A DNA stretch of 64,000 nt, taken from assembly GCA_016704445.1 (NCBI GenBank), contig JADJAE010000049.1:1-64000 (forward strand), written 5' to 3'. The position numbers and the translations under genes were made by a program. Shown piece by piece: positions 8,110 to 17,639 of the stretch. Under the pieces are notes generated by a model that worked only from the letters and a program-made list of their open reading frames with translations, was not told the origin of the DNA and did no database searches. The stretch is from Deltaproteobacteria bacterium. GTDB taxonomy: Bacteria; Myxococcota_A; Polyangia; Polyangiales; Ga0077539. Numbering within the stretch: the first letter of the stretch is position 1; every line of letters starts with the position of its first letter.

Positions 8110-10246
8110 TCAGCCGCCGGTCGTGAGGTTCACCGTGGTCTGCGCGTCGAGGGACTCCCCCGCGCCGATGGGGGCGATGGTGCCGACGCGGCCGCGGATG
8201 CAGGCGTCGAAGCGGGGGTCGGGGCTGCCCGAGACCGTGGCGGAGGTGATGCGCCCCTGGCCGTTGACCGAGAGCGTGATGCGCACCGAGGCGTCGCGGA
8301 GCGAGGGGTTCATGCGAAGCAGGTTCTGCCAGCAGGTGTTGACCACTCGGCTGTCCTGAAACGCGCGGATCGCCCGGTTGGCGCGCGCCGCGCCGGTGGG
8401 GGCGGGGGTGGTGTCTCCGCCGCCGCCAGGCTGGGTGCTCAGCCGGACCGAGTTCACCGGGCCGCCGCTCGGGCCGCCCTGAGTACCGCCGAGCTGCTGG
8501 AGCAGTCGGGCGTTGGCCGCGGCCTGGGCCGCCGAGATGCCAGGGGCCGCCGCCGCGGGCCCGGCCGGTCGCCGGGCGGTGGGTGCGGGGGGCCCGGGGT
8601 CTCTTCGGGCCCGTCGGCGGGCTCGGGGGCGGCCGGGGTCGGCGGCACGGCCTCCGGAGCCGTTGGGGCGGCCACCGCCACCGAGGGCGCAGCGGGCTGC
8701 ACCTGCGGCACGGCGACGGGCACCGGGGCCGGGATGGGCTGCGGCACCGGGCGGTTGAGCCGCCCCGCGAGGAGCACGCCGAAGACGCCCGACCACCAGC
8801 ACCCCGGCCATCGGGACGATCACCGGCATCGAGAGCCCGCCGGCCGCTGCGCAGGCGCGGGCACCGCGGCCGGCTGGGCGTAGCCCGGCATGGTGGGCGA
8901 GTGGCCGGGCATGGGGCCGAGGTGCATCGGAGCGGGCTGCACCGACGGGGGCGCGGCCATCGGGGCAGGCGACGAGATGGGCGACGGGGCGCCGCTGGAG
9001 AAGGCCGAAGACAGCCCGAAGGACTCCAGCGAAGGGGCGTTGGACTGCGGGGGAAAGGGCTTCTTGCCGAAGAGGTCTTCGGGGAGCTCGTCATCCCCCG
9101 CGAGGGCCGAGGCGGCCGGGGGAATCGAGGAGACCTGGAGCGAGGGCGCCGACTCGACGGTGAGCGAGGGCTGCGACGCGGCCACCAGCTCGACGACGGG
9201 CTCAGGGGTGGGCTCCGGGGGAGGCGGCGCGGGCTTCTGGACGAGGGCCGCGGGCGCGGCGCGCAAGGGGGCCTTCGGAGGAGGGGCCTTCGGGGCCGGC
9301 GCGTGGGGGGGGCTGATCTTCGGCGCGGGCTTCGCGAAGGAGACGTCGCGACCCGGGGCGGAGGCGGCGGGTGAGGGGGTTCGGTGAGCGTCAGGTCGCC
9401 GGACTCATCCTCCACCACGGGCTTCGGCGCGGGCTTCGCGGCGAGGGTGCGGGGGATGAGCGCCGCGATCGCCGGGTCGAGGCCCGTGACGCGCGTCGCC
9501 TCCTCGTCGTCGTCGGTCATCGCGGGGCGGGTGAGCGCAGGGGCGCTCGCCGGAGCGGGCTGCCGCAGCGGCACCACCTGCCCGCTCCGCCGCTCGGGGG
9601 CGACCGGGGGGGTGGGCTGCGGGCGGCGGCCCATCTCGTCGAGCAGGTTGCCCGAGATGCGCTGGGCGCCCAGCCGGAGGACGTCTCCGAGCTCGGCGAC
9701 GTTGCGCAGCGGGCGCCAGTCGTCGAGGCCCTCGCGCCAGACCAGGGTGTCCGGCGTGACCTCGGCGGACTGCACCTTGGCGATGAGCTCCTTGCGGGTG
9801 AGCGGCCCGACCGGCAGGTCGCGGATGCCTGCGTACCAGCCCGTCTCGCTCGCGTTGAGGATCGCGGAGGTCGAGGCGGTGCGGGGCGCGGCCTTCGCGG
9901 CGCTCGCGGCCATGCCCGCGTTGAAGGCCACTCCCACGCTGGTGGGCGCCCTCGTCCTCGCGGCGGTGCGCGCCGGAGGAGCCGCGGGACCCGGCGGCGA
10001 GCTCGCGGAGATGGGGGACACGGCGGGGCGCGGGGAGCTCGGGGCGATGGTCGCCGGGCGCGGCCTGGAGTCCGGTGCGTCGGCCTGCTTGGGTGCGTCG
10101 GGAGCGTCAGGGTCCGGCAGCGCGTCGCCCCGGAGCTCGATCACGTTCTCGCACTTCTTGCAGCGGAAGCGCGTGACGGCGCGGCCACGGATCTTCTCGT
10201 CGGCCACATGGTACTTCTGCTTGCACTTGTCGCAGACGAAGTTCAT
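8110..10246 (-). CDS. GltJ/AgmX-like protein: zinc ribbon, GYF, Pro-rich linker, membrane helix, TonB-like C-terminus (frame-shifted)
   Basis: Likely component of a gliding-motility or envelope-energising machine; in Myxococcus xanthus GltJ (AgmX) couples cytoplasmic and periplasmic parts of the Glt complex. Seen: MJ0042-type zinc ribbon at residues 1-38 (CDKCKQKY and CKKCENVIEL), one GYF_2 domain around residues 140-190 (GWYAGIRDLPVGPLTRKEL, TLVWREGLDDWRPL), a long Pro/Ala linker, a membrane helix (VIVPMAGVLVV then FGVLLAG) at about 8790-8830, and a C-terminal domain (VNTCWQNLLRMNP, VSGSPDPRFDACIRGRVG) typical of AgmX/PglI ends. Four frame changes are needed, near 9360-9385, 8840-8850, 8785-8795 and 8587-8593. 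Only one GYF domain is visible. The reading MNFVCDKCKQKY fixes the start at 10246. Confidence 0.7.
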
Positions 10247-10280
10247 CGGGGCATCTCTCGCCTAGGGGCTGACAATGGCA

Positions 10281-11722
10281 TCACGTTCTATGGGTTGGAG
10301 CAACGAGACCGAGATGGTCTTTGATCTGCGCTCGCGTTGACTCGTCGGGCGCGACCGAGAGCGCCCGCTCCCAGGTGTCCGCCGCGCACCATCGGAAGCC
10401 CACCCGCTCGTAGAGCACCGCGAGGTTCTTGAGCGCGGGGAAGAACCCGTCGAAGAGCGCGACGCTGCGCTCCAGCGCGGCGATGGCCGAGTGCACCGAC
10501 CCCTGGCGCCCGTGCAGCAGCGCGACCTGATAGTGGAGCCGGTACGAGCGCGGCGCCACCTCGACGCCTCGCTGCAGGTGGCGGATGGCGCCCTCGAGGT
10601 CGCCCTGCTGGTAGGCCGCGGTGCTCGCCTGGAGCGCGGCCTCGGCCGCTGGGGAGAGGGTGCGGGTCGCGGGGTCGTCGGCCGCGGGGTTGAGCGCCGC
10701 CTCGAAGCGGGCGAGCAGCTCGGGCTCGCTGGCCGAGGGGGACAGCGTGGCGACGACGCCGAGGGCCGAGCGCAGGTCGCGATCGCGCCGCCATGAGGGC
10801 ACCGCCGAGGTGAGCAGGACCACCGCGAGCCCGGCGGTGCGAGGCGCCGCGCGGAGCGACTTGATGACCTCGTGGCCGTCCTCGTCGGGCAGCGCGGGGT
10901 CGAGGAAGATCACGTCGGGGAGCACGTCCTCGGAGGCCGCGCGGAGGGCCTTGGCCGTGTCGAAGGCGCTGGTCGCGTGGCCGAGGTTGGAGAAGGCCTG
11001 GGCGAGGGCGGCGCGGGTCTGCGGGTTGGCGGAGACCACCCAGATCGCTCGGATGCCGAGGGAGAGCGCAGGAGGAGGCGTCGGGGAGGCGATGAGGGAT
11101 GCGCTGGAGACCATCGGAGGCGGAGGCGCGGTCTCTGGGACCTGGGCGAAGCCCTGGCGCCGGCGCGAGCGGCCCCTTGGCTGCGCCTAGGAGGCGCCCG
11201 CGAGGTGGGCGCGCCGGGGTGCGACAGCAGGGTGCGAGAGCGCGGCGGCAGCGGGATCTCGGAGCGCGGCGGCGGGGCGGTGCCGCTGGGGAGCGGCGGC
11301 GGGGGAGGGACGCGCGACTGCACGTTGTCGCCGAAGAGGTGCTCCTCGCCCCGGGCGCGGGCGTCGTAGGCGGCGTCGATGAGCTGCGCGAGGCGCTCGG
11401 GGTCGGCGGCGAAGGGGAGGAGCTTGCGGCCGCAGACGAACTCCAGCTCCTCGCGGGTCTTCGGGTCGCTGGGGTTGGCCATCGCGACGAAGAGCTGGTC
11501 GGCCTTGGCCAGGAGGGGCAGGGTCTGGTGACGCTTCGCGATCTCCAGCGGCAGCAGGTCGAGCTCGACCAGGGAGAACCGCAGCGTGGTCAGGTCGACC
11601 GGAGGGACGCCGTGCTTCTCGCTGGCCGCGAGCAGCCGGCGCAGCTCGTCGCCCTGCACGTGCAGCGGCGGCGTGTCGGTCCGGGGCTCTGGTCGTTGGG
11701 AGGGGTCATCACGTCCGGCCAT
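10281..11722 (-). CDS. MshEN (PilB N-terminal) domain - receiver - TPR fusion regulator (frame-shifted)
   Basis: Probable signalling protein. N-terminal part from 11722: a T2SSE_N/MshEN-like domain (LVELDLLPLEIAKRHQTLPL, FVAMANPSDPKTREELEF), a family that binds cyclic di-GMP in some ATPases. Then a Pro-rich linker with a frame change at about 11140-11175. Then a response-regulator receiver (IRAIWVVSANPQTRAALAQA, phosphoacceptor strand VIFLDPALPDEDGHEVI with Asp, VVLLTSA) and about three TPRs at the end (AAYQQGDLEGAIRHLQRGVE, LHYQVALLHGRQG). No DNA-binding domain, so output is likely by protein contact. It follows the GltJ-like gene's start by 34 bases on the same strand (upstream of it in transcription), so the two may form a motility-related unit. 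Confidence 0.65.
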
Positions 11723-11789
11723 GTCGCTCGCGCGGGGGGCAAACTAGCACCCGCGAGAGCGGCCCCACAATCGGGAATGCCGCGGCTGC

Positions 11790-12362
11790 TCACATCCCGC
11801 TGACGATGCGGATGGTGTCGCCCTCGCGCTCGAGCTCCAGGCGGTTGTCGGCCACGCGTCGGAACCACACGTCCTCGCCCTGCTGAGAGCGCTCGGAGCC
11901 GCGCACCGGGTCGATGGTGAGGTGGGGCGTGGGGCGGGCCGGGCCGGGTCGGACCCGCTCGGGCTCGACCTCCGCCGGGCGACGGAGCGTGTAGCTCCCC
12001 GTATAGGTGAACTCGACGTTGAGTCGGCGCGTGTCGGACTCCGAGACGCCGATGCGTCGGTACCGGATCTCGTAGCGCACCTCGTTGACCTCGTCGGCCC
12101 AGGCGGTGAGCAGGCGCTGGAGGCCGTCGAGGCCGTAGTCGTCGGAGCCGTCGGGGGTGCCGCCGTCCTCGAAGTAGCGGGGCGAGGCCATCGCGATGAG
12201 GGCGCGGGCGTCGCGGGTCTCCACGGCGCGGCGGTAGCGCTCGCAGAACGCGATGATGTCACGGTTTTCAGACGTGTCGGGCACGTCGGTGTTGGGGATG
12301 CGCGACGACGCGCAGCCGAGGCCTAGGGAGAGCAACAATCCGGAGAGCAGGGGTCGACGCAT
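11790..12362 (-). CDS. Lipoprotein with SnoaL/NTF2-like fold
   Basis: 190 residues. Lipoprotein signal MRRPLLSGLLLSLGLGC, cysteine at 17, then RDIIAFCERYRRAVETRDAR, ALIAMASPRYFEDGG and a beta-rich rest (VRYEIRYRRIGVSES, RRLNVEFTYTGSYTLRR), the layout of SnoaL/DUF4440-like NTF2-fold proteins. I chose the start at 12362; an upstream in-frame ATG (12389) would add a non-signal extension. Role unknown; likely a periplasmic binding or scaffold protein. It is the first gene of a minus-strand run and is divergent from the small gene at 12502. Confidence 0.7.
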   Translation of the reverse strand: MRRPLLSGLLLSLGLGCASSRIPNTDVPDTSENRDIIAFCERYRRAVETRDARALIAMASPRYFEDGGTPDGSDDYGLDGLQRLLTAWADEVNEVRYEIRYRRIGVSESDTRRLNVEFTYTGSYTLRRPAEVEPERVRPGPARPTPHLTIDPVRGSERSQQGEDVWFRRVADNRLELEREGDTIRIVSGM

Positions 12363-12501
12363 GCGATGAGCCTCGTGATGCAACGCCATCGGCGGGCGCG
12401 GATATTCCTCGCGACCGCCCGCGGAGACAAGCGCTCGGTGAGGAGTTCTTGCATGAGCGGGGGTCGGCGGGGCATAGCAGCCCCAGAAGAGCCGCCGCCG
12501 C

Positions 12502-12738
12502 ATGGACACGCACGACCCAAGACAGACCCGCAAGAGCCGCCGCATCGAGGAGGCCGTACTCGAGGTAGACGGCGTGGTGGGGGTCCGCATCTGGGAGCTC
12601 TCCGACCGGGTGGAGGTGGGCATCCGGGTGGCGCCCATCGACGCGGCGCCGGATGTCCTTCAGCGGGTGAGGGAGCTCATCGAGGCCATGCGCGAGGGCG
12701 ACGAGCGCTGGGAGATCGGGCTCCTCACGGAGCCCTGA
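12502..12738 (+). CDS. Small conserved-looking acidic protein
   Basis: 78 residues, no signal or membrane segment. The middle reads AVLEVDGVVGVRIWELSDRV followed by EVGIRVAPID, a beta-alpha-beta pattern like the small ferredoxin-like domains at the ends of cation transporters or in 'heavy-metal associated' proteins, but without metal-binding cysteines. The coding character (strong GC third positions, good beta/alpha periodicity) supports a real gene. It ends 4 bases before the convergent amtB stop. Function unknown. Confidence 0.55.
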   Translation: MDTHDPRQTRKSRRIEEAVLEVDGVVGVRIWELSDRVEVGIRVAPIDAAPDVLQRVRELIEAMREGDERWEIGLLTEP

Positions 12739-12742
12739 GCGA

Positions 12743-14041
12743 TCACATCACGTAGCCCGACTCGCCGTGCTGCGAGGCGTCGAGGCCTTCGAGCTCGTCG
12801 TCCTTGGCGGCGCGCAGGCCCATGGTGCGGTCGATCACCTTGAGCAGCCCGTAGGTCAGCAGCGCCGAGTAGGCGCCCACGACCACGATCCCGAGGAGCT
12901 GCTTGCCGAGCTGCGCGGGGTTGCCTGCGAGCAGTCCGTCGGCGCCTGCGGGGTTGAGGGCCTTCTGCGCGAAGACCCCGGTGAGCAGCGCGCCGAGGAT
13001 GCCTCCGACGCCGTGCACCCCGAAGGCGTCGAGGGAGTCGTCGTAGTGCCAGCGCTCCTTGAGCTGCACGGCGCCGTAGCAGGCAGCGCCCGAGGCGGCG
13101 CCGATGAGGAGCGAGGCCGCGGGGGAGACGTAGCCCGCCGCGGGGGTGATGGCGACGAGGCCCGCGACGAGGCCCGACACGAAGCCCAGCATGGTGGGCT
13201 TGCCGCGGTGCCACCACTCGACGAGCACCCACGCCAGGGCCGCGCTGGCGGCGGAGACGTGGGTGGTCACGAAGGCCAGGGCCGCGACGGCGTTGGCGCT
13301 GAGGGCGCTGCCGGCGTTGAAGCCGAACCAGCCGAACCACAGCAGGCCGCCGCCGATGACGGTCATGGTGAGGTTGTGCGGCGGGTGCTTCTCCCGGGGG
13401 TATCCGCGGCGCTTGCCGATGACCAGCGCGCACACCAGGGCGGCGATGCCGGCGGTGAGGTGGACGACGGTTCCGCCGGCGAAGTCGAGCACGCCGAGGC
13501 GGAGGAGCCAGCCGCCGTCGGCCCAGGTCCAGTGGGCGACCGGGTCGTAGACGAGGGTGGTCCAGGCGAGGGCGAAGACCACGTAGGGGGCGAAGCGCAT
13601 CCGCTCGACGAAGGCGCCCGCGATGAGCGCCGGGGTGATGATCGCGAACTTCATCTGGAAGGCCATGAAGGCCAGGGCGGGGACGGTGCCTCGGAGGGCG
13701 CCCACCATCCCTCGGAGGCCCACGAAGTCGAAGCCGCCGATGAGGCCGGCGTGGGAGCGGCCGAAGGCGAGCGAGTAGCCGATGAGCACCCACTGCACCG
13801 TGATGATCGCCAGCGCGAAGTGCACGAACATGAAGGTCGAGAGCACGTTGCGCTTGCGCACCATGCCGCCGTAGAAGAGCGCGAGACCGGGGGTCATCAG
13901 CAGCACGAAGGCCGACGAGACCAGCAGCCAGGCGGTGTCGCCGGTGTCGATGGCGGCCGGAGGATCGGCGCGCGCTACCGATGGGAGGAGGAGAGACGCG
14001 GCGAGCGCCGCGAGGGAGAGCCACGAGGTCCGACGAGCCAT
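12743..14041 (-). CDS. amtB: Ammonium transporter
   Basis: Trimeric ammonia/ammonium channel of the Amt/Rh family. 432 residues from the ATG at 14041, with a cleavable signal sequence (LAALAASLLLPSVARA) followed by 11 membrane helices. The pore-lining twin-His region is visible (FAGGTVVHLTAG; FGVHGVGGILGALLTG), as is GLALFYGGMVRKRN after helix 1, and the regulated C-terminal tail ELEGLDASQHGESGY that contacts PII proteins. A glnK partner normally sits beside amtB but none is present here. Confidence 0.93.
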   Translation of the reverse strand: MARRTSWLSLAALAASLLLPSVARADPPAAIDTGDTAWLLVSSAFVLLMTPGLALFYGGMVRKRNVLSTFMFVHFALAIITVQWVLIGYSLAFGRSHAGLIGGFDFVGLRGMVGALRGTVPALAFMAFQMKFAIITPALIAGAFVERMRFAPYVVFALAWTTLVYDPVAHWTWADGGWLLRLGVLDFAGGTVVHLTAGIAALVCALVIGKRRGYPREKHPPHNLTMTVIGGGLLWFGWFGFNAGSALSANAVAALAFVTTHVSAASAALAWVLVEWWHRGKPTMLGFVSGLVAGLVAITPAAGYVSPAASLLIGAASGAACYGAVQLKERWHYDDSLDAFGVHGVGGILGALLTGVFAQKALNPAGADGLLAGNPAQLGKQLLGIVVVGAYSALLTYGLLKVIDRTMGLRAAKDDELEGLDASQHGESGYVM

Positions 14042-14120
14042 ATAGCCCGGCAAAGGATCATGGCCCCGAGCGAGGCCGCGTAAGCGCTGTGTAAACTCGG
14101 GAGGGGGGAGGAGAGCGCGA

Positions 14121-15170
14121 TCAGATCGCGACGATGCGGGTCTGGATGCGGGTGCGGTCGGAGACCCCGAGGCCCATGGTGCCGGCCACGTCGATGTAGC
14201 GGGGCGGCAGGCCGCGGGCCTCGAGGGTGCCCATGCGGTGCGCCACGCGGAGCTGGTCGACGATGTCGGCGCCGACGCGGTCGAGGGCCACCGGGTCGGT
14301 GCTGGCGAGCACGCACTCGAGCGCCACGCGGTGCTCGGGGTTGTCCCTCGGGCCGCCGTGATAGACGGCCTTGAAGCCGTCCATGATGTGCAGCCGCATG
14401 CGCGACTTGATGGCGTCGTGGTTGTAGAGCTCGGCGATCTGCGGCGAGCAGAGGTGGCGGTGGAAGGCCTCGGGGTTCTTGATCGACCCGTGGGTCATGT
14501 TCTTGAGGGCGCCGGTGAAGCCGCAGAGGCTGTGGTCCTTGATGAGGGGCACGCCGATGACCGCCGTGGCGTCGATGAGGGCCCTCGCGTACTGGGTGCG
14601 GCCCGACGCGACGCGGGTCTCCGGCGCGAGCGCGGTGCCGTTGTGCGAGACCATGCGGACGCCCGAGGGCAAGCCGCGGGTGCTCACGCGGGTGCTGCGC
14701 AGGAAGCTGTCCCACTGGTCATAGACGACGATGTTCGCGGTCGGTACGCCCGCCGCGACGAGGCCCTCGGCGATGGCCTCGACGACCTCCTTGTTGGAGG
14801 CCATGTTGCGCAGCCCGAGGCCGTTGACCTTGATGGCCACCCGGTCGGTCGGGTGGATGAAGGCCCGCCACGCACTGGCGAGATCGGCGCGCCCGGAGAG
14901 CTCGATCACGGCGCGGTTGACCATGGCGCGGGCGTCTTCGGGCTTGGGGAAGAGGCCGCCCGGGCGCAGCGAGCCGGGCTTGTTGACCCGCACGATCTGG
15001 CCAGGGCGAGAGAGCGGAGTGAAGCCCGCCGGGCGCGTCGCGGCGAAGTCCACCGCGGGCGCGGTGGCGGGGGTGCGGCGCTGGGCTTCGGCGTCCTGGG
15101 TGACCGCTACGGCGGCGGTGCCTGCGGCGACGGTGGTGAGGAAGTGTCGACGGTCGAGGTCCTGGCTCAT
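14121..15170 (-). CDS. Tat-exported DUF362 domain protein
   Basis: 349 residues. Twin-arginine signal RRHFLTTVAAGTAAVAV near the N-terminus (RRHFL), so folded before export to the periplasm. The body matches the DUF362 layout: AIKVNGLGLRNMASNKEVVE, a GVPTANIVVYDQWD segment, VIGVPLIKDHSLCGFTGALK and KNMTHGSI, and the conserved ending DPVALDRVGADIVDQLR. DUF362 proteins are often Fe-S or cofactor proteins, but no CxxCxxC ferredoxin motif is present here. Function unknown. The start MSQDLDRRHFL at 15170 places the Tat motif at residue 7. Confidence 0.8.
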   Translation of the reverse strand: MSQDLDRRHFLTTVAAGTAAVAVTQDAEAQRRTPATAPAVDFAATRPAGFTPLSRPGQIVRVNKPGSLRPGGLFPKPEDARAMVNRAVIELSGRADLASAWRAFIHPTDRVAIKVNGLGLRNMASNKEVVEAIAEGLVAAGVPTANIVVYDQWDSFLRSTRVSTRGLPSGVRMVSHNGTALAPETRVASGRTQYARALIDATAVIGVPLIKDHSLCGFTGALKNMTHGSIKNPEAFHRHLCSPQIAELYNHDAIKSRMRLHIMDGFKAVYHGGPRDNPEHRVALECVLASTDPVALDRVGADIVDQLRVAHRMGTLEARGLPPRYIDVAGTMGLGVSDRTRIQTRIVAI

Positions 15171-15326
15171 GGTGCTGCTCCGTAAGGTCGTGGGTCCAAA
15201 TGGCACTACCACGCGGCTTCCATGAGCGACAATTCCGCCCCTCGGCCCCCCGCAGGGCCGGCGGCGCGGTCGGCGCTTGCCAGAGCTTTGCCCATCGGCG
15301 CCGGAGCGCGGCATGATCTGCGCCCA

Positions 15327-15974
15327 ATGATCGAAGGGCACTTCATCGCCATCGAAGGCATCGACGGGGCCGGGACCACCACCCAGGCCTCACTCCTCGC
15401 TGCCGCGCTGCGCAAGCGGGGCCTCCCCGTGCGCACCACCCACGAGCCCACCGACGGCCCGGTCGGGGCGCTGATCCGCCAGGTGATCAACGGCCGCGTG
15501 GTGGTGAACGGCCCCGCGGGGTCGAGCTCGCTCGGCTGGTCGACGCTGGCGCTGCTCTTCGCCGCCGACCGCCTCGACCACCTCCAGGCGGAGGTCATCC
15601 CCAACCTCATGGACGGCGTGACGGTGATCACCGACCGCTACGACGCCTCCAGCATCGCCTACCAGGGCGTGGTGAGCGGCGACGCCGGGGTCGCCGAGTG
15701 GATTCGCACCATCAACCGCCGCGCCCGCCGCCCCGACCTGACGATCATCCTCGACGTCTCGCCGGAGACCGCCACCGAGCGTCGGCGCCACCGCGGCAAC
15801 GTGCCCGACCTCTTCGAGGAGGAGGACCTCCAGCGCCGCCTCGCCCGCTTCTACGACACCATCGAGCAGTTTCTCCCGGGCGACCGGGTGATCCACCTCG
15901 ACGGCAACGCCGACGCCGAGACGGTGCATTCGGGCGTGCTCGCCGCCGTGGAGGCGCTCCGTGCGGAGGGCTGA
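15327..15974 (+). CDS. tmk: Thymidylate kinase
   Basis: Phosphorylates dTMP to dTDP with ATP. 215 residues. P-loop GIDGAGTTTQ at about residues 9-18, substrate-binding HEPTDGPVGALIRQV, DR motif ITDRYDASSIAYQG, and a lid region RRRHRGNVPDLFE. The start at 15327 (MIEGHFIAIEG) matches the family; upstream in-frame codons have no conserved sequence. Its end overlaps the start of the next lipoprotein gene by 14 bases. Confidence 0.93.
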   Translation: MIEGHFIAIEGIDGAGTTTQASLLAAALRKRGLPVRTTHEPTDGPVGALIRQVINGRVVVNGPAGSSSLGWSTLALLFAADRLDHLQAEVIPNLMDGVTVITDRYDASSIAYQGVVSGDAGVAEWIRTINRRARRPDLTIILDVSPETATERRRHRGNVPDLFEEEDLQRRLARFYDTIEQFLPGDRVIHLDGNADAETVHSGVLAAVEALRAEG

Positions 15975-16455
15975 ACTCCTCGCGCTGCTCGCGCTCTCGG
16001 GGTGCGCGACGCGCCGCGTGGCGGACGTCTCCCCCGACGAGGTCAACTGGTCGGAGGCCACGCGCGTCCCTACGGCGCCCACCCCGTCGCCCGTCGACGA
16101 CGGCTCGCCCGCGGTGCTCACCCGGCAGGTGCTGGTCGACGCCGCGGCCCGAGGCATGGGTCACTTCCTCTCGCAGGTCGACGTGTCCCCGGTGGTCGAG
16201 GGAGGGCGCTTCGTGGGCTTCCGTCTCAACAGCGCGCTCTACCTCCGTCGCTGGCGCCGAGCGGGCGCCGACCTGCTGCCGGGCGACGTGATCCTCCGCG
16301 TCAACGGTCAGCCCATCGACCGCCCGGAGCGAGCCGTCGGCTGCCTCGCCGCGCTGCGCGAAGCCACGGAGCTTCGTGTCGACCTGCTGCGCCGCGGTCA
16401 GCCCGTCTCGGTGCGGGTGGAGGTCGCGGCGGCGGAGGTCAGATCCGCTCCGTGA
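15961..16455 (+). CDS. PDZ/GspC-like lipoprotein
   Basis: 164 residues, GTG start inside the 3' end of tmk, so probably translationally coupled. Lipoprotein signal ELLALLALSGC. The C-terminal half is a PDZ-like domain as in GspC of type II secretion: FVGFRLNSALYLRR, AGADLLPGDVILRVNGQPID, RPERAVGCLAALREATELR, VDLLRRGQPVSVRVEV. It may anchor or position a secretion complex at the envelope. It converges with the SctQ-like gene and overlaps its end by 17 bases. Confidence 0.72.
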   Translation: MRRAELLALLALSGCATRRVADVSPDEVNWSEATRVPTAPTPSPVDDGSPAVLTRQVLVDAAARGMGHFLSQVDVSPVVEGGRFVGFRLNSALYLRRWRRAGADLLPGDVILRVNGQPIDRPERAVGCLAALREATELRVDLLRRGQPVSVRVEVAAAEVRSAP

Positions 16456-17533
16456 TGCGCACCCCTACCTGACCCTCGACGTCGACGAGCTCGCCGTGCG
16501 CCACCACGCGGCCGCCCGCGCGCACCACCACGGCCTCGCCGATGCGCTGCGGAAACTCCACCACCGCGCCGACGCCCCAGGAGGCGAGGGTCTCCAGCGA
16601 GGCCGACTGCGCCGCGATCTCGACGGTGACCTCGACGCGTAGCTCTCGGAGGACTTCGGTGGACTCGTTCATGGCGTGGCTCCAGGGGGCTCGCAGCGGG
16701 GCGGTGACGGTGACACGAGAGGCGTCCGTGAGCGTGGCGTCGAGGCGCAGCGGGGGTGTGGCGCCGAGGCAGAGGGTGACGTCGCCGGAGAGCCCGGCGG
16801 ACGAGGCCCGGAGGCCGTCGAGCATCAGCCGGTCACCGACCTCGAGGGAGGCGACCGCCCCGGCCGGGAGCCACGCGCGCCCGGCCACGCAGCGCACCGG
16901 GACGGACACCTCGGCGAAGCGCGAGAGCTCCGGCGGAGGCGGGCGAGGAGCGGGGCGGAGCGAGTCGGCGGCGAGCACCAGGGTGACGGTCCCGGAGAGG
17001 GTCTTACCGGAGAGGGTAAAGTCCCAGGCGACGAGGGAGGCCGCGTCGAGGGCATCGAGGGCGTCGAGGGGGTGGTCGGTGATCGCCCTCAGGGTGGGCG
17101 GCGCGGACGGGGCGCAGAGGGTGACGGCGACGCGGGCGGCCAGGGCCGAGAGCGCCCCCTCGGCGAGGTCGGAGAGCGGGGCGGAGGGAGAGCGCAGCGC
17201 CTCCGGGCCGAGGGCTCGGGACACCAGGTGGAAGGCCAGGTCGCGGGGCAGGGCGACGAGGAAGGTTCCCAGCGAGGGGTGAGACCAGACGGCGACGACG
17301 GCGGGGTCGAGGGCCCACACGGCGCGTAGCGAGTCGGGGGTGACCGGGCGGGGCGCAGCGGGGCGGGCGCGCACCGGGGATCCGAGCAGCGCGCCCCAGC
17401 GGTCGTCGAGCAGGGGATCGGGCAGCGGAGGCGAGGAGGCGAGGGCGGCGCTCACCTGGCGGGTGAAGAGCGCGGCGGCCCGGTCGACGCGGGGGAGGGC
17501 GGAGAAGGGAAAGTGTGCGGGTGCTCGCGACAC
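16439..17533 (-). CDS. SctQ/FliN-family SpoA-domain protein (type III secretion C-ring type)
   Basis: 364 residues, cytoplasmic. The C-terminal 70 residues form a FliN/SpoA domain (LRVEVTVEIAAQSASLETLA, then GAVVEFPQRIGEAVVVRAGG and a GELVDVEGQVGVRITERI end). A first SpoA-like domain precedes it (VPVRCVAGRAWLPAGAVASL, EVGDRLMLDGL). Two SpoA domains after a divergent N-terminal half is the architecture of SctQ, the cytoplasmic ring of type III secretion. No other secretion or flagellar gene lies in the window except, possibly, the PDZ lipoprotein. Divergent from the Ser/Thr kinase. Confidence 0.7.
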   Translation of the reverse strand: MSRAPAHFPFSALPRVDRAAALFTRQVSAALASSPPLPDPLLDDRWGALLGSPVRARPAAPRPVTPDSLRAVWALDPAVVAVWSHPSLGTFLVALPRDLAFHLVSRALGPEALRSPSAPLSDLAEGALSALAARVAVTLCAPSAPPTLRAITDHPLDALDALDAASLVAWDFTLSGKTLSGTVTLVLAADSLRPAPRPPPPELSRFAEVSVPVRCVAGRAWLPAGAVASLEVGDRLMLDGLRASSAGLSGDVTLCLGATPPLRLDATLTDASRVTVTAPLRAPWSHAMNESTEVLRELRVEVTVEIAAQSASLETLASWGVGAVVEFPQRIGEAVVVRAGGRVVAHGELVDVEGQVGVRITERI

Positions 17534-17639
17534 GGTGGGCAGTGCGGCGATGGAGCAACGGGGCGCGGGCCGGGGTCAAGCGAGAGGGCGCGCCGGGAGT
17601 TGTTGCCGTTGGGGCGGGAGTCGGGTCAATCTCCGATCC

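Noticed and set aside
12743..14041. PII (glnK) partner or nitrogen-regulated promoter near amtB
   Set aside because: No glnK-like sequence and no clear -24/-12 promoter could be found in the short gap upstream of the start.
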